This document shows, one piece after another, positions 1 to 9,364 of a DNA stretch of 64,000 bases; positions within the stretch are counted from its first letter, which is position 1, and each line of letters begins with the position of its first letter. The stretch lies in NCBI GenBank assembly GCA_030427505.1, contig JAUICH010000007.1, positions 225,916 to 289,915 of the forward strand. The letters are read 5' to 3'. Below the pieces are notes generated by a model that was not told the DNA's origin, searched no databases, and saw only the letters and a program-made list of their open reading frames with translations. The position numbers and the translations under genes were made by a program. The stretch is from Verrucomicrobiia bacterium (GTDB lineage: Bacteria > Verrucomicrobiota > Verrucomicrobiia > Verrucomicrobiales > DEV007).

Positions 1-480
1 GTTCCAGATGGCCTCCATGGAGTCCACGAAGTGATAGCTGGTGTTCGCGGACGTGTCGTAGCGCACATCGTCAAAGATGAAGAACTCTGCTTCCGGACCG
101 AAGTAAGCCGTGTCGCCAATGCCGGTGGACTTCAGGTAGTCCTCCGCCTTTTTCGCGATGCCGCGGGGGGAGCGTGGGTAGGGCTCGCGGGAGAGCGGAT
201 CTTCCACGTCGCACACCATGCTGAGGGTTGGCAGCTCGATGAAGGGATCGATGATGGCCGTGGCGGGATCCGGCATCACAAGCATGTCGGAGGCTTCGAT
301 GCCCTGCCAGCCGCGGATGGAGGAGCCGTCAAATCCCAGACCTTCCGAGAAAATGTCCTCGTTCAGTTCGGTGATCGGCACGGTGAAATGTTGCCAGCGT
401 CCGTGGATGTCGCAGAACTTAAAGTCCACGGACTTGACGTTTTTCTCTTCCGAGAGGGTGATTACTTCTTTGGGTGTCAT
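1..480 (-). CDS. glnA: glutamine synthetase type I, N-terminal part (cut by window edge)
   Basis: ATP-dependent condensation of glutamate and ammonia to glutamine; cytoplasmic dodecamer in this family. The 160 visible residues start MTPKEVITL and carry the beta-grasp region with KFCDIHGRWQH and the hallmark loop GFDGSSIRGWQ, followed by EPYPRSPRGIAKKAEDYL and GPEAEFFIFDDV at the start of the catalytic domain. The ATG at 480-478 gives the usual GlnA N-terminus. The C-terminal two thirds, including the adenylylation tyrosine loop, lie outside the window. It sits 123 bases downstream of glnE on the same strand, so the enzyme and its adenylyltransferase are neighbours. Family assignment is firm. 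Confidence 0.95.
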   Translation of the reverse strand, partial: MTPKEVITLSEEKNVKSVDFKFCDIHGRWQHFTVPITELNEDIFSEGLGFDGSSIRGWQGIEASDMLVMPDPATAIIDPFIELPTLSMVCDVEDPLSREPYPRSPRGIAKKAEDYLKSTGIGDTAYFGPEAEFFIFDDVRYDTSANTSYHFVDSMEAIWN

Positions 481-520
481 GGGTTTGCTTTGTGGGGTTT
501 TGTTTGCCCAGCGTGTCTAA

Positions 521-550
521 ATTCTGGGGCAAGCCTGATGGGGCTGTCAA
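521..550 (-). promoter_or_regulatory. candidate sigma-70 promoter for glnA
   Basis: Read on the minus strand there is a perfect -35 TTGACA (550-545), an 18-base spacer and CAGAAT (526-521) as a -10 matching four of six consensus bases. Transcription would begin about 35 bases before the glnA ATG. No good sigma-54 (-24/-12) motif is seen. This would uncouple glnA from the glnE transcript. Confidence 0.45.
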
Positions 551-552
551 AC

Positions 553-576
553 GAAAGCCCTGTTTCAAAGGGCCGC
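553..576 (-). terminator. weak hairpin after glnE
   Basis: On the minus strand GCCC, a nine-base loop and GGGC are followed by TTTCGTTT. It lies about 30 bases after the glnE stop and just before the candidate glnA promoter. The stem is only four to five pairs, so it is a weak candidate terminator. Confidence 0.3.
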
Positions 577-603
577 CCCGGCGCGAGGCGGGTTCTGGGG
601 GGA

Positions 604-3414
604 TCAGTCAGGAAATTCCGGAACCTCGATCCACTGCCGGACGAGGCGGCGGGTGGTGTCCATGACGGCGCGCAGGCGTTCCGCGAAGGCCCCGGCATCC
701 GGTTCGCCCAGCCACACGGCCAGGCGGCCGTAGAGTGCCGGGTCCAGGACGGAAGCGCTGGTGTTCCGGTAGCGGCGCAGGGTGTGCTCCACGTCGCGGA
801 GAAAGCGGTGGCAGCCGGATAAGTCCGCCACGGCTTCCCGGGGCAGGATCTCCAGCTCGCCCAGCCGCTCCAGGAGTTCCCGGGTAGTGCCGTGGCGCAG
901 TTCGGAATGTTGAGCGCCATGGGTGAGCTGGTAGCGCTGCGCCAGAAATTCCAGGTCCACCAGTCCGCCGCGCCCCGCCTTGAAGGCGCGTTCCGGGGGC
1001 GTGACCTTACCCTTTTCGGTCTCGATCCGTTGCCGCATCCGGCCGATCTCCGCCAGGTCTTCTTCCGACACCGGAGCGTTGAAGATCCGCTCCTCGCGAA
1101 AGGACTCGAAGGCCTCGCGCAGCGGGGCCGGGCCCGTCACCAGGCGCGAACGGGTTTGCGCCATGCGCTCCCAAAACCGCGCGCCGCCGCCGGAGAAATA
1201 GGCCCTCAGCGAATGGGGCGTGACGATCAAGGGGCCGTCCTGACCGTGGGGCCGCAGCCGCAGGTCCACCTCGTAGGTGCGGCCCAGGGGACCGCCGTGG
1301 CCGAGCAGCTTCGTCCACTGGGTGACGTGACGGGTCAGGCCGGGGTCCGTGGCGGTCTCGCCCAGGACGATCAGGTCCAGGTCCGAGCCAAAGGTCAGTT
1401 CGCCGCTGCCGAACTTGCCCAGCGCCACCACGCACAGGCGGTCCTCCAGCCCCAGGTGCCGCAGGCTGGCGATGACGGCGGCGTCCGCCAGCCGGCCCAG
1501 TTCCTGTCCCCGGCACCGCTCGCGGCCCGCGGCGCCGCTCAGCAGGTCCCGGACCGTCAGCCGCACCTGCTCCGCCTTCACATACAGCCAGAGCCAGCCG
1601 GGAAACGCTTCGTCCGACTGCGGCAGCAGCGCGATCTCGTTCAGGTGCTCCGCCACGCTCTTGTCGGTTTCGAAACGCGGGCCCAGCACTTCCTCGATGA
1701 TCTCAGGGCGGTGCCGCAGCAGTTGGAAAACGAAGTCGCTGCGGTCGAACAGGAGGGTGAGGGAGCGGAACATCCGGGGATTGTCCGCGCAGGTTTTGAA
1801 GAACTGCCGGGGCGCGCCGTAGGCTTTTCCGAACTGCGCCACTTTCTCCAGCGTTTCGAGAGGCGTCGCCAACTCCGGGAGCAACTCGTCAAAGGACTGG
1901 GAAAGGTTCAGGAACAGGGTGACTTGCTCGCGGGACAGGATGCCCCGCCGATCACCCAGCACGAAGTTCCGCAAGGCATCGGGAGCCTTCCCGGTAGCCT
2001 CTCCGCCAAACCAGCGTTCGAGGGACTGGTGAATGGCTTCGCTGGCGTTCTGACCGGTCAGCAGCAGGGTCCAGTCCTGAATCTGCCGCTCGGTGTCGCT
2101 TTCTTTAAAAAGCTCCTCGTAGTTCCGGCGGACGCCCTCCCGCAGCTCGTCCAGCCAGGCCCGCAAGTTACCGGGCTCGCCGTGGCCCCAGATCCGGGCC
2201 CACAGTTCCCAAGCCTTCTTGTCAGAATCCGGTGGCAGGACGTGGGTCTGCTGCTCCCGCCGCATCTGAAGCTGGTTTTCCAGCCGCCGGAGGCTCAGGT
2301 AGGATCTGCGTAAAAAACTGGCTTGCTCGTTGCCCAGCAATTGATAGCGCTCCAACTGATCGATGGCCGACAGGGTGTTGGGCGTGTGAACGAAGGGGTT
2401 CTTTCCGCCATTGATCATTTGCAGCGCCTGGACGAAAAACTCGATCTCCCGGATGCCGCCGTAGCCGGATTTCAAGTGATCTCGCAGCGCGTTCTGGCCG
2501 ACGACTTCCTTTTCGATCCGGATCTTCACGCCCGCGATGCCTTCCAGCAGGAAGGGTGGGGGATGACGGGGGTAGCGGAAGGGATTGATGCGTTCGAAAA
2601 GCTCGTCCCCCAGGCCCAGGTCGCCCGCCACGGCCCGCGCCTTGATCAATGCCAGCCGTTCCCAGACCTGGCCGGACACGTAATAATAGTTCTCCAAGCC
2701 TTGCAGCGAAGGCACCAGCGGACCCGAATCTCCTTGGGGCCGCAGGCGGAGATCCGCATTGTAGAGAAAGCCGTGCTCGTCCCGTTCCTGGAGCCGGGCC
2801 GTCAGTTCCTGGCACACCCGGACGAAACACTCCTGGTTCGTCCGGCCTGTTTCCTGGCCGTTTTTCCGGCAACGCCCTTCGCCATCGAAAAAGAAGATCA
2901 GGTCGATGTCCGAGCAGAAGTTCAGTTCGCCCCCGCCGAACTTCCCCAAGGCCAGCACGCAGAGGCGGGCGGGGCGTTCCCCTTCCTCGTCCCAGGGGAG
3001 GCCCATCTTGTTTTCCCAATAGCCCTGGCAACTCCGCAGGAGGGTTTCCAGGCAGAACTCCGCCAGCAACGACAGCTCGCTGAGTGACTCGGGGACGGTG
3101 GAGAGTCCGTTCAGGTCCCGGTAGGCAATGCGGAGGGACATCCGCCGGCGAAAGCGCCGCAGCACCTTGGCCAGGGCGGCGGGCTCCGCCGGAGTGGTAC
3201 CGCTGGAAAAGTCGCTCGCCCAGGCGGACTGGAAGTCCCGCCGGGTGTAGGCCCGGTCTGGCGCTCCTTCTGCGGACTCCAGCCAGTCCGCCAGGGCCGG
3301 GTTCTGTTTCAGTAGATTCGCATACAGAGGGGACCAGGCCGATAGCCGTTCGATCCGTTCCGGGTGAGCCGGACCTGGGTGGTCGGTGCCGTGGGTTTCG
3401 TCCGCTGGGGGCAT
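604..3414 (-). CDS. glnE: bifunctional glutamine synthetase adenylyltransferase/deadenylylase
   Basis: Adds and removes AMP on glutamine synthetase subunits in response to nitrogen status (PII-controlled in known systems). The 936-residue length fits the family (about 950). Two nucleotidyltransferase domains are visible: LGKFGGGELNFCSDIDLI (about 156-173, metal-binding D169 and D171) for the adenylyl-removing half, and LGKFGSGELTFGSDLDLI (about 665-682, D678 and D680) for the adenylylating half. Both keep the paired aspartates, so both activities should be present. The helical linker between them (KIRIEKEVVGQNALRDHLK, GYGGIREIEF) is intact. The ATG at 3414 follows a GC-rich leader. It is immediately upstream of glnA on the same strand, a functionally logical pairing. 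Confidence 0.95.
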   Translation of the reverse strand: MPPADETHGTDHPGPAHPERIERLSAWSPLYANLLKQNPALADWLESAEGAPDRAYTRRDFQSAWASDFSSGTTPAEPAALAKVLRRFRRRMSLRIAYRDLNGLSTVPESLSELSLLAEFCLETLLRSCQGYWENKMGLPWDEEGERPARLCVLALGKFGGGELNFCSDIDLIFFFDGEGRCRKNGQETGRTNQECFVRVCQELTARLQERDEHGFLYNADLRLRPQGDSGPLVPSLQGLENYYYVSGQVWERLALIKARAVAGDLGLGDELFERINPFRYPRHPPPFLLEGIAGVKIRIEKEVVGQNALRDHLKSGYGGIREIEFFVQALQMINGGKNPFVHTPNTLSAIDQLERYQLLGNEQASFLRRSYLSLRRLENQLQMRREQQTHVLPPDSDKKAWELWARIWGHGEPGNLRAWLDELREGVRRNYEELFKESDTERQIQDWTLLLTGQNASEAIHQSLERWFGGEATGKAPDALRNFVLGDRRGILSREQVTLFLNLSQSFDELLPELATPLETLEKVAQFGKAYGAPRQFFKTCADNPRMFRSLTLLFDRSDFVFQLLRHRPEIIEEVLGPRFETDKSVAEHLNEIALLPQSDEAFPGWLWLYVKAEQVRLTVRDLLSGAAGRERCRGQELGRLADAAVIASLRHLGLEDRLCVVALGKFGSGELTFGSDLDLIVLGETATDPGLTRHVTQWTKLLGHGGPLGRTYEVDLRLRPHGQDGPLIVTPHSLRAYFSGGGARFWERMAQTRSRLVTGPAPLREAFESFREERIFNAPVSEEDLAEIGRMRQRIETEKGKVTPPERAFKAGRGGLVDLEFLAQRYQLTHGAQHSELRHGTTRELLERLGELEILPREAVADLSGCHRFLRDVEHTLRRYRNTSASVLDPALYGRLAVWLGEPDAGAFAERLRAVMDTTRRLVRQWIEVPEFPD

Positions 3415-3529
3415 GACGGGGAAGGGGTTTAAGGGGTTCGAGGGGGCGGGGGCGCCCCCTTCACTTTAAGGCCGGGAAGACGGATAAATCCATGGCGGAC
3501 TGAGGGAAGCCGTCCTAAGATGGCCGCGT

Positions 3530-4438
3530 ATGTCACTCATGGAGAACGCAGGAAAAGCCCGCCTCGGACTGGTGCAGATGAGCTGTGTCGCCGACCCGGT
3601 CGCGAACTTGGAAAAGGCGGTTGGCTTTATTCTTGAAGCAGCGGAAAAAGGCGCGGACCTGATTTGCCTTCAGGAACTTTTTAATACGCTCTACTTCTGT
3701 CAGGAGGAGGATTTCGAGCGATTTTCACTGGCGCAGTCCATTCCGGGCCCCGCCACGGAACGGCTCGGTCAAATCGCCAAGGACAAGAAGCTGACCATCG
3801 TGGCGCCCCTGTTCGAACGGGCCGCGCCAGGCGTGTTTTTCAATTCGGCCGCCATCATTCACCCGGATGGAAAGGTCGCGGGCGTGTACCGGAAAATGCA
3901 CATCCCGGACGACCCGCAGTTCTACGAGAAGTTCTATTTCACGCCCGGAGACGGGGGCTTCAAGTCCTGGGAGATTCCCGCCGGGCGCATCGGCGTCTGC
4001 ATCTGCTGGGACCAATGGTTCCCGGAAGCGGCGCGGATGACCGCGCTCCAGGGCGCGAACGCCTTGTTCTATCCCACCGCCATTGGCTGGCTGCCTTCGG
4101 ATAAAGAGAAAGGGCTCGGCCCCGCCCAGCACAATGCTTGGGAAACCATCCAGCGCAGCCACGCCATCGCCAACGGCTGCTTCGTCGTGGCGGTCAACCG
4201 CGTCGGCCTGGAGCAGGACGCCAGCGGCGAGGGCATCGAGTTCTGGGGCCAGAGTTTCGTGGCCAACCCCGCCGGCGAGATCATCGCCAAGGCCAGTGTC
4301 TCTGATGAAGAGGTGCTGATCGTGGACGTGGACTTTGGCGACATTGAGAAACAGCGGGTCATGTGGCCCTTCTTCCGCGACCGCCGGATCGACGCCTATC
4401 AGGGGCTGACGAAACGGTGGGGCGGCAGCGCGGAATGA
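3530..4438 (+). CDS. aguB: N-carbamoylputrescine amidase
   Basis: Nitrilase-superfamily hydrolase converting N-carbamoylputrescine to putrescine, CO2 and ammonia. The catalytic triad is visible: E49 in LQELF, K122 in YRKMHIPDD and C159 in GVCICWDQWFPE. The sequences YRKMHIPDDPQFYEKFYF and CICWDQWFPEAARMTAL are characteristic of the AguB branch rather than a general nitrilase. Length 302 fits. The last bases overlap the start of the agmatine deiminase gene (ATGA), so the two are co-translated. A second in-frame ATG lies three codons downstream of the chosen start. Confidence 0.94.
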   Translation: MSLMENAGKARLGLVQMSCVADPVANLEKAVGFILEAAEKGADLICLQELFNTLYFCQEEDFERFSLAQSIPGPATERLGQIAKDKKLTIVAPLFERAAPGVFFNSAAIIHPDGKVAGVYRKMHIPDDPQFYEKFYFTPGDGGFKSWEIPAGRIGVCICWDQWFPEAARMTALQGANALFYPTAIGWLPSDKEKGLGPAQHNAWETIQRSHAIANGCFVVAVNRVGLEQDASGEGIEFWGQSFVANPAGEIIAKASVSDEEVLIVDVDFGDIEKQRVMWPFFRDRRIDAYQGLTKRWGGSAE

Positions 4439-5562
4439 GCCAGACACCTCAACTCGATTCCGGGCCCTACAGTCCCCGGGCCCTGGGGTTTCGCGCCCCC
4501 GCGGAATGGGAACCCCAAGAAGCCACCTGGCTCTCTTGGCCGAACCTGACCGGGGAATCCTATTCCCACATGCTGGAAGAGGTTCGCCCCGCCTTCCTGC
4601 GGCTGATCGAAGAGATCGCCGAAGTCGAAAGCGTTTACCTGAACGTCCGCTCGGATGAGGAGCGGGACTTCGTGGAGTCGAACCTCAGCCAGTCCGCGCT
4701 GGAACGGACGCGCTTCTTCCTCATTCCCACCCGGGAACCCTGGTGCCGCGATCACGGGCCTACCTTTTTAGTTAAGCCGGAAAGCAAAGATGGTGGCGGC
4801 GCGGAGCTGGGCGCGGTGGATTGGGTTTACAACGGCTGGGGCGGCAAGTACCCGCCCTACTGGCTGGACAACCGGGCGGCGGGTTGGATGACCCGCGCCG
4901 TGGGGGCTCAGCCCTTTCCGGCGGGCGTCGTGTTTGAAGGCGGCTCCGTCGAAGTCAACGGCACGGGCTCTCTCATCACCTCGCGCAGCTGCATCCTGAA
5001 CGAGAACCGGAATCCGGGCCTGACGGAAGAGGAGGCCACGCGGTTGCTCAAGGAATACCTGAACGTGACGAACGTCATCTGGGTGGACGGCGCCCATGTG
5101 GAAGGAGACGACACCGACGCGCATGTGGACGTCACCACACGCTTCGCGGGCCGGAACGTGGTCATCGCCGCCTGCGACGAAAGCGGCGAAGGCGAGAATC
5201 ATCGTTACCTGGACTTGAACATCCTGGAACTGGAAAACTCGGCCGACGAAACCGGCAAAGCGCTGGAAGTCGTCCGCCTGCCCATGCCCCAGGAGCGGGT
5301 CTTCTGCGACACCTGGAAAACCGCGCTGCCCCTGGGCTACGCGAACTTCTACATCCTGAACGAGAAAATCCTGATGCCCGCTTTCTACACCAAGGGAGAA
5401 GCGGAAGACCCGGAGTATCTCCGCATAGAAGAACGCGCCGCGAAGATCCTCGCGGAAATGTATCCCGACAGGAAAGTGGTGCCGGTGGACTGCCGCTCGA
5501 TCATCTACGGGCAGGGCGCCATCCACTGCCTGACCCAGCAGGTGCCCAAACTGCCGGCCTGA
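4435..5562 (+). CDS. aguA: agmatine deiminase
   Basis: Hydrolyses agmatine to N-carbamoylputrescine and ammonia; member of the peptidyl-arginine deiminase-like (PAD_porph) family with a cysteine nucleophile. Visible elements in the 375-residue protein: FRAPAEWEPQEATWLSWP near the N-terminus, PWCRDHGPTF (about 103-112), VDWVYNGWGGKYPP, FEGGSVEVNGTG (about 167-178), HVEGDDTDAHVD with H230, and catalytic C365 in GAIHCLTQQVP. The ATG overlaps the aguB stop by four bases. Together with speA on the opposite strand it completes the arginine-agmatine-putrescine route. Confidence 0.94.
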   Translation: MSQTPQLDSGPYSPRALGFRAPAEWEPQEATWLSWPNLTGESYSHMLEEVRPAFLRLIEEIAEVESVYLNVRSDEERDFVESNLSQSALERTRFFLIPTREPWCRDHGPTFLVKPESKDGGGAELGAVDWVYNGWGGKYPPYWLDNRAAGWMTRAVGAQPFPAGVVFEGGSVEVNGTGSLITSRSCILNENRNPGLTEEEATRLLKEYLNVTNVIWVDGAHVEGDDTDAHVDVTTRFAGRNVVIAACDESGEGENHRYLDLNILELENSADETGKALEVVRLPMPQERVFCDTWKTALPLGYANFYILNEKILMPAFYTKGEAEDPEYLRIEERAAKILAEMYPDRKVVPVDCRSIIYGQGAIHCLTQQVPKLPA

Positions 5563-5582
5563 AAAACCGGCGCGCGCCGGAC

Positions 5583-6554
5583 TTACCAGCCTAACAAGTA
5601 GGCGAAAATCAGCGGCGCCACGATGGTGGCGTCCGACTCGATGACGAACTTCGGCGTGTCCATGCCCAGCTTGCCCCAGGTGATTTTTTCATTCGGCACG
5701 GCGCCGGAGTAGGAGCCGTAGCTGGTGGTGGAGTCGCTGATCTGGCAGAAGTAAGACCACAGCGGCACTTCTGGCCGTTGCAGGTCCTGGTGCAGCATCG
5801 GCACCACGCAGATGGGGAAGTCGCCCGCGATGCCGCCGCCGATCTGGAAGAAGCCCAGGGGCTGGGAAGCGGTCACTTCGGTGTACCATTCCGCCAGGCG
5901 GATCATGTAGTTGATCCCGCTCTTGATGGTGTGGACTTCCTTGATGTCTCCGCTGATGCAATGGCCCGCGTACATGTTACCCAGGGTGCTGTCCTCCCAA
6001 CCGGGAACGAACATCGGCAGATTCTTCTCCATGGCGGCAATGAGCCAACTGTTCTTGGGATCGATCTGGTAGCTTTCCTTCAGGCCGCCTTTCCGCAGGA
6101 TGGCGTAGAAATATTCGTGGGGCAGGTACTGCTCGCCCGCTTTATCCGCCGCCATCCATTCTTCCAGGATGACGGACTCGATGCGGCGCATCGCTTCCTC
6201 TTCTGGAATGCAGGTATCCGTCACCCGGTTCAGGTGCCGGTCCAGCAGGGCCTGTTCGTCACCCGGCGTCAAGTCGCGGTAGTGGGGGATGCGCTCGTAG
6301 TGATCGTGCGCCACCAGGTTGAAAACGTCTTCCTCCAGGTTCGCGCCCGTGCAGCAGATGCCGTGCACCTTGTCCTGCCGGATCATTTCCGCCAGGGACA
6401 GGCCCAGCTCCGCCGTGCTCATCGCGCCGGCCAGGGTGACCAGCATCTTCCCGCCGTCGTCCAGGATCTTTTCGTAGCCTTTCGCCGCGTCCACCAGGGA
6501 GGCGGCGTTGAAGTGGCGGTAGTGGTGTTGGATGAAATCGGAGACCGTGCCCAT
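5583..6554 (-). CDS. deoxyhypusine synthase-like protein (probable polyamine aminobutyltransferase)
   Basis: A 323-residue member of the deoxyhypusine synthase (DHS) family, which transfers an aminobutyl group from spermidine in an NAD-dependent reaction. Visible: TLAGAMSTAELGLSLAEMI (NAD-binding region), CCTGANLEEDVFNL, and C-terminal NEKITWGKLG whose lysine matches the catalytic lysine of eukaryotic DHS (WGK motif), then IESDATIVAPLI. Bacteria lack eIF5A, so the protein substrate is absent; bacterial homologues have been linked to homospermidine-type synthesis. The gene follows speA by 28 bases on the same strand and is convergent with aguAB, which supports a polyamine role. The ATG at 6554 gives the normal N-terminus; in-frame codons upstream look non-coding. 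Exact product is unproven. Confidence 0.85.
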   Translation of the reverse strand: MGTVSDFIQHHYRHFNAASLVDAAKGYEKILDDGGKMLVTLAGAMSTAELGLSLAEMIRQDKVHGICCTGANLEEDVFNLVAHDHYERIPHYRDLTPGDEQALLDRHLNRVTDTCIPEEEAMRRIESVILEEWMAADKAGEQYLPHEYFYAILRKGGLKESYQIDPKNSWLIAAMEKNLPMFVPGWEDSTLGNMYAGHCISGDIKEVHTIKSGINYMIRLAEWYTEVTASQPLGFFQIGGGIAGDFPICVVPMLHQDLQRPEVPLWSYFCQISDSTTSYGSYSGAVPNEKITWGKLGMDTPKFVIESDATIVAPLIFAYLLGW

Positions 6555-6582
6555 GAGACGATGTGTGCGCTTGGTGTTGTTG

Positions 6583-8532
6583 TTAGGAAGAAATGTAAGT
6601 ATAGGAAGCCATGCCCGCCTTGTAGGCGTCCAGCGCCCGCTTGCGTTCCGCCGGGCTGACGCGGCCTTCATTCACGGCCGCTTCCGCCAGGCGGCGGAAG
6701 TCGCGGATCAGTTGCTTGGGGTCGTGCTCCACGTAGGACAGCACGTCCGCCACGGTGTCGCCTTCGACCTCGCTGGTAAACTCCAGTTTGCCGTCCACCA
6801 CTTCCACGCTGATGGCGTTGGCATCCCCAAACAAGTTGTGCAAATCACTCAGGGTCTCCTGGTAGGCGCCCACCAGGAACGCGCCCAGGTAGTAGTCCTC
6901 GTTCTTGGAAATGGAATGCAGCGGCAGGTTCCCCCGGATCGCGCCGTCGTAGGGGTAGTGCTTGATCATTCCGTCGCAGTCGCAGGTCAGGTCGTGCACC
7001 ACGCCGTAGCGGGTGAGGGGCTCGTTCAGCCGCTGGATCGGCAGCACGGGGAAGATCTGGTCGATGGCCCAGGAGTCCGCCAGGGACTGGAAGATACTGA
7101 AGTTTCCGTAGCACTGGTCGGCCAACTGCCTCTCCAGGGGCTCCAGGAAGTCCGGTGACGTTTCGGCGGGGTCCAGATTCCGGTACACGGAGGTCACCGC
7201 CTGCCAATACAGTTTCTCGATCCCGGCCTGGTCCTTCAGGCTGATCTCGCCCTGGATGAACCGTTCCCGGTGCCGGGAGCGCGCTTTGGCCGCTTCCAGA
7301 GTCGCTTCTTCCGGCTTTAGGCCTGACTTGCCCGCCGCGATCTGCCGCAGCAGCTCGATCTCGGGATTGGCCGAGTCCGCCGTGCCGTTCGGGCCGTGGT
7401 CGGAAAAGACTTCTTCGAAGCGGTCCACGTCGATCAGTTTGATGATCAGCACGGAGTAGTGCGCCGTGGTCGCCCGGCCGGACTCAGTCACGATGGTCGG
7501 TTCTTCCACGCCCGCTTCGCGGGCCACTTCCTGCACCACCTGGGTGACTTTCAAACTGTAGTCGTTCAGCGAATAGGCCGCGCTGTGGTGACTGCCCGAG
7601 TTACAGGTTCCCATGTAGTCCACCGCCAGGCCGCCGCCCAGGTTCAGGTAGCGCATGGAGGCGCCTTCTTTCTGGAGTTCCACAAAGATCCGGGCCGCTT
7701 CCCGCGTGGCGGACTCGATGGTTTCCAGGTTGGGAATCTGGGAGCCCTGGTGGCAGTGCAGCATGTTCAACCAATGCAGCTTGTCCTCGGAACGGAGACG
7801 TTCCAGGGTTTCGAACAGCTGGGCGTAGGTCAGGCCAAAGGGGCTGTGTTCTCCGCCGGACTTGGCCCAGTAGCCTTCGCCCTCGGAAGTCAGCTTCACG
7901 CGGATGCCCACGGAAGCCTCCACGTTCAGGGCCTTGGCCCGGTCGAACACGATCTGTAGTTCGTGCGCCGTTTCGATTACGATGATTACGTTCAGCCCCA
8001 TCTTCCGGGCCAGCAGCGCAAGGTCCACAAACTGCCGGTCTTTGTAACCGTTGCAGACGATCAGCGCGTTCGGGTCCTTCAGGTAGGCGATGGCCGCCAT
8101 CAGTTCCGGCTTGCTGCCGGCTTCCAGGCCGAAATGGAACTGAGATCCGAAAATCGTGACCTCCTCGATCACCCGCTGCTGCTGGTTGACCTTGATCGGG
8201 AAGACGCCGCGGTATTCCCCTTTATAATTGGTCTTCTCAAAGGCATTGCGGAACCCCTCATGCAGTCCGCGAATGCGCGACTCCAGGATGGAGGGGAACC
8301 GGAGCAGCAAGGGATCTTCCAGGCCGCGCGCCCGGAGCTGCTCCACGATGTGGGGCAGGCTGAAGGCCTTGGGGGGATCGGTAACTTCTTCCTGGAGGTA
8401 TACCAGGATCTCGCCGGAATCGGAAATTCCAAAGAAACCTCCGCTCCATCCCTGAACGTTGAAGGCATCGGCGGCGGTTTGAGAATTCCAGTCACCAGTC
8501 GTGACGGGGGAGGGATGTTCGGTCAATGACAC
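6583..8532 (-). CDS. speA: biosynthetic arginine decarboxylase
   Basis: PLP-dependent fold-III decarboxylase turning arginine into agmatine. At 649 residues it matches the SpeA family (about 630-660). Visible: the PLP lysine K114 in GVFPIKVNQQQRVIEEV, the GLEAGSKPELMAAIAYL segment, CNGYKDRQFVDLAL, the glycine-rich LNLGGGLAVDY phosphate-binding loop, ESGRATTAHYSVL, and a C-terminal CDCDGMIKHYPYD region. The start is a GTG at 8532; no ATG lies nearby upstream in frame and no clear Shine-Dalgarno is seen. It leads a two-gene unit with the DHS-like gene and supplies the substrate for AguA. Confidence 0.95.
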   Translation of the reverse strand: MSLTEHPSPVTTGDWNSQTAADAFNVQGWSGGFFGISDSGEILVYLQEEVTDPPKAFSLPHIVEQLRARGLEDPLLLRFPSILESRIRGLHEGFRNAFEKTNYKGEYRGVFPIKVNQQQRVIEEVTIFGSQFHFGLEAGSKPELMAAIAYLKDPNALIVCNGYKDRQFVDLALLARKMGLNVIIVIETAHELQIVFDRAKALNVEASVGIRVKLTSEGEGYWAKSGGEHSPFGLTYAQLFETLERLRSEDKLHWLNMLHCHQGSQIPNLETIESATREAARIFVELQKEGASMRYLNLGGGLAVDYMGTCNSGSHHSAAYSLNDYSLKVTQVVQEVAREAGVEEPTIVTESGRATTAHYSVLIIKLIDVDRFEEVFSDHGPNGTADSANPEIELLRQIAAGKSGLKPEEATLEAAKARSRHRERFIQGEISLKDQAGIEKLYWQAVTSVYRNLDPAETSPDFLEPLERQLADQCYGNFSIFQSLADSWAIDQIFPVLPIQRLNEPLTRYGVVHDLTCDCDGMIKHYPYDGAIRGNLPLHSISKNEDYYLGAFLVGAYQETLSDLHNLFGDANAISVEVVDGKLEFTSEVEGDTVADVLSYVEHDPKQLIRDFRRLAEAAVNEGRVSPAERKRALDAYKAGMASYTYISS

Positions 8533-8638
8533 TGATGGAGAGCTAGGGGTGAAATACGCCCGAATCTGAGCCGTCCCATCCGGCCCGTCAATGGGCCAAT
8601 CTTCGTTGGTGGGAGAAAAATGACCGCGCCAATGCCGG

Positions 8639-9127
8639 TCAGGCCACGGCCCGGTTGTCCGTGCTGAAGATCTCCCGCAAGATGAACTGCTGAACGACTC
8701 CCAGATCGATGTATTTGCGCTGCAGGTCTTTGGGAAGATGGTCGAAATCCGTGATGACTTTGCGGCAGTTCGGGGACCCGCAGCCGCATTTCATCGTCCA
8801 GTCGCGCTCCAGCATGGAGGTGGAGTAGTCGAAGCAGACCTCCGTGTCCGCCGGAATGTCCCGCAGGGCGATGAAGCAAAGGTCGTCGCGAATCCCCGCG
8901 TTCGGATCGCAATTGTGATTGATGTAGGTGGCCGGAAAAAGCGGGCTGATGTAGGCGTGGCGGTCCACCTGGATGGTCCGGTGGCCGAGGCCGGGAAGTT
9001 TGAGGACTTCGTCGTAAGTAAGGTACTTCCCCGTCAGGAAGAAGATGGGCTCTCCTTTCCGGATGTCTTCCCGGGCAAAGACTCCTTTGCCTATCTTGGA
9101 GTCGGCTATGTAGACTTTCCGATTCAC
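8639..9127 (-). CDS. SET-domain protein (paralogue 1)
   Basis: A compact 162-residue SET-domain protein, the fold of protein-lysine methyltransferases using S-adenosylmethionine. Visible: the N-terminal KIGKGVFAREDIRKGE (G-x-G SAM-binding strand), YINHNCDPNAG (matching the NHSCxPN catalytic motif) and the EVCFDYST motif. These are followed by a cysteine cluster C-G-C-x4-C like a post-SET zinc motif. It has the same length as the next upstream gene and, by eye, about half identical residues, so the two are tandem duplicates. The substrate is unknown. It is the last gene of a minus-strand group behind a small transporter; a 237-base gap separates it from its paralogue. Confidence 0.88.
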   Translation of the reverse strand: MNRKVYIADSKIGKGVFAREDIRKGEPIFFLTGKYLTYDEVLKLPGLGHRTIQVDRHAYISPLFPATYINHNCDPNAGIRDDLCFIALRDIPADTEVCFDYSTSMLERDWTMKCGCGSPNCRKVITDFDHLPKDLQRKYIDLGVVQQFILREIFSTDNRAVA

Positions 9128-9364
9128 TTCTCAGTTGGATTGGTCTGGATACGAGTTGGTGCTTCCGGCTGGGTACGCTAAATGGTAGGAATCAGTAAGA
9201 TATTGGAGGTAACCCAGATACGAATATTTTTACCAGTATAGCCGGTGTGGTATTGTTGGGTTTTTGTGAAGATTCCAAAGGTTGCTGGACCCTGTTCGGA
9301 AGAGGCGGCTGAGGTGTGGAATCGGGTGTGGGTGAGAAACGGCCATCTTGGGTGGTTCCAGCCT

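Noticed and set aside
892..2313. Long plus-strand open frame opposite glnE
   Set aside because: Antisense shadow of glnE; composition follows the third codon positions of the real gene and no family resemblance is seen.
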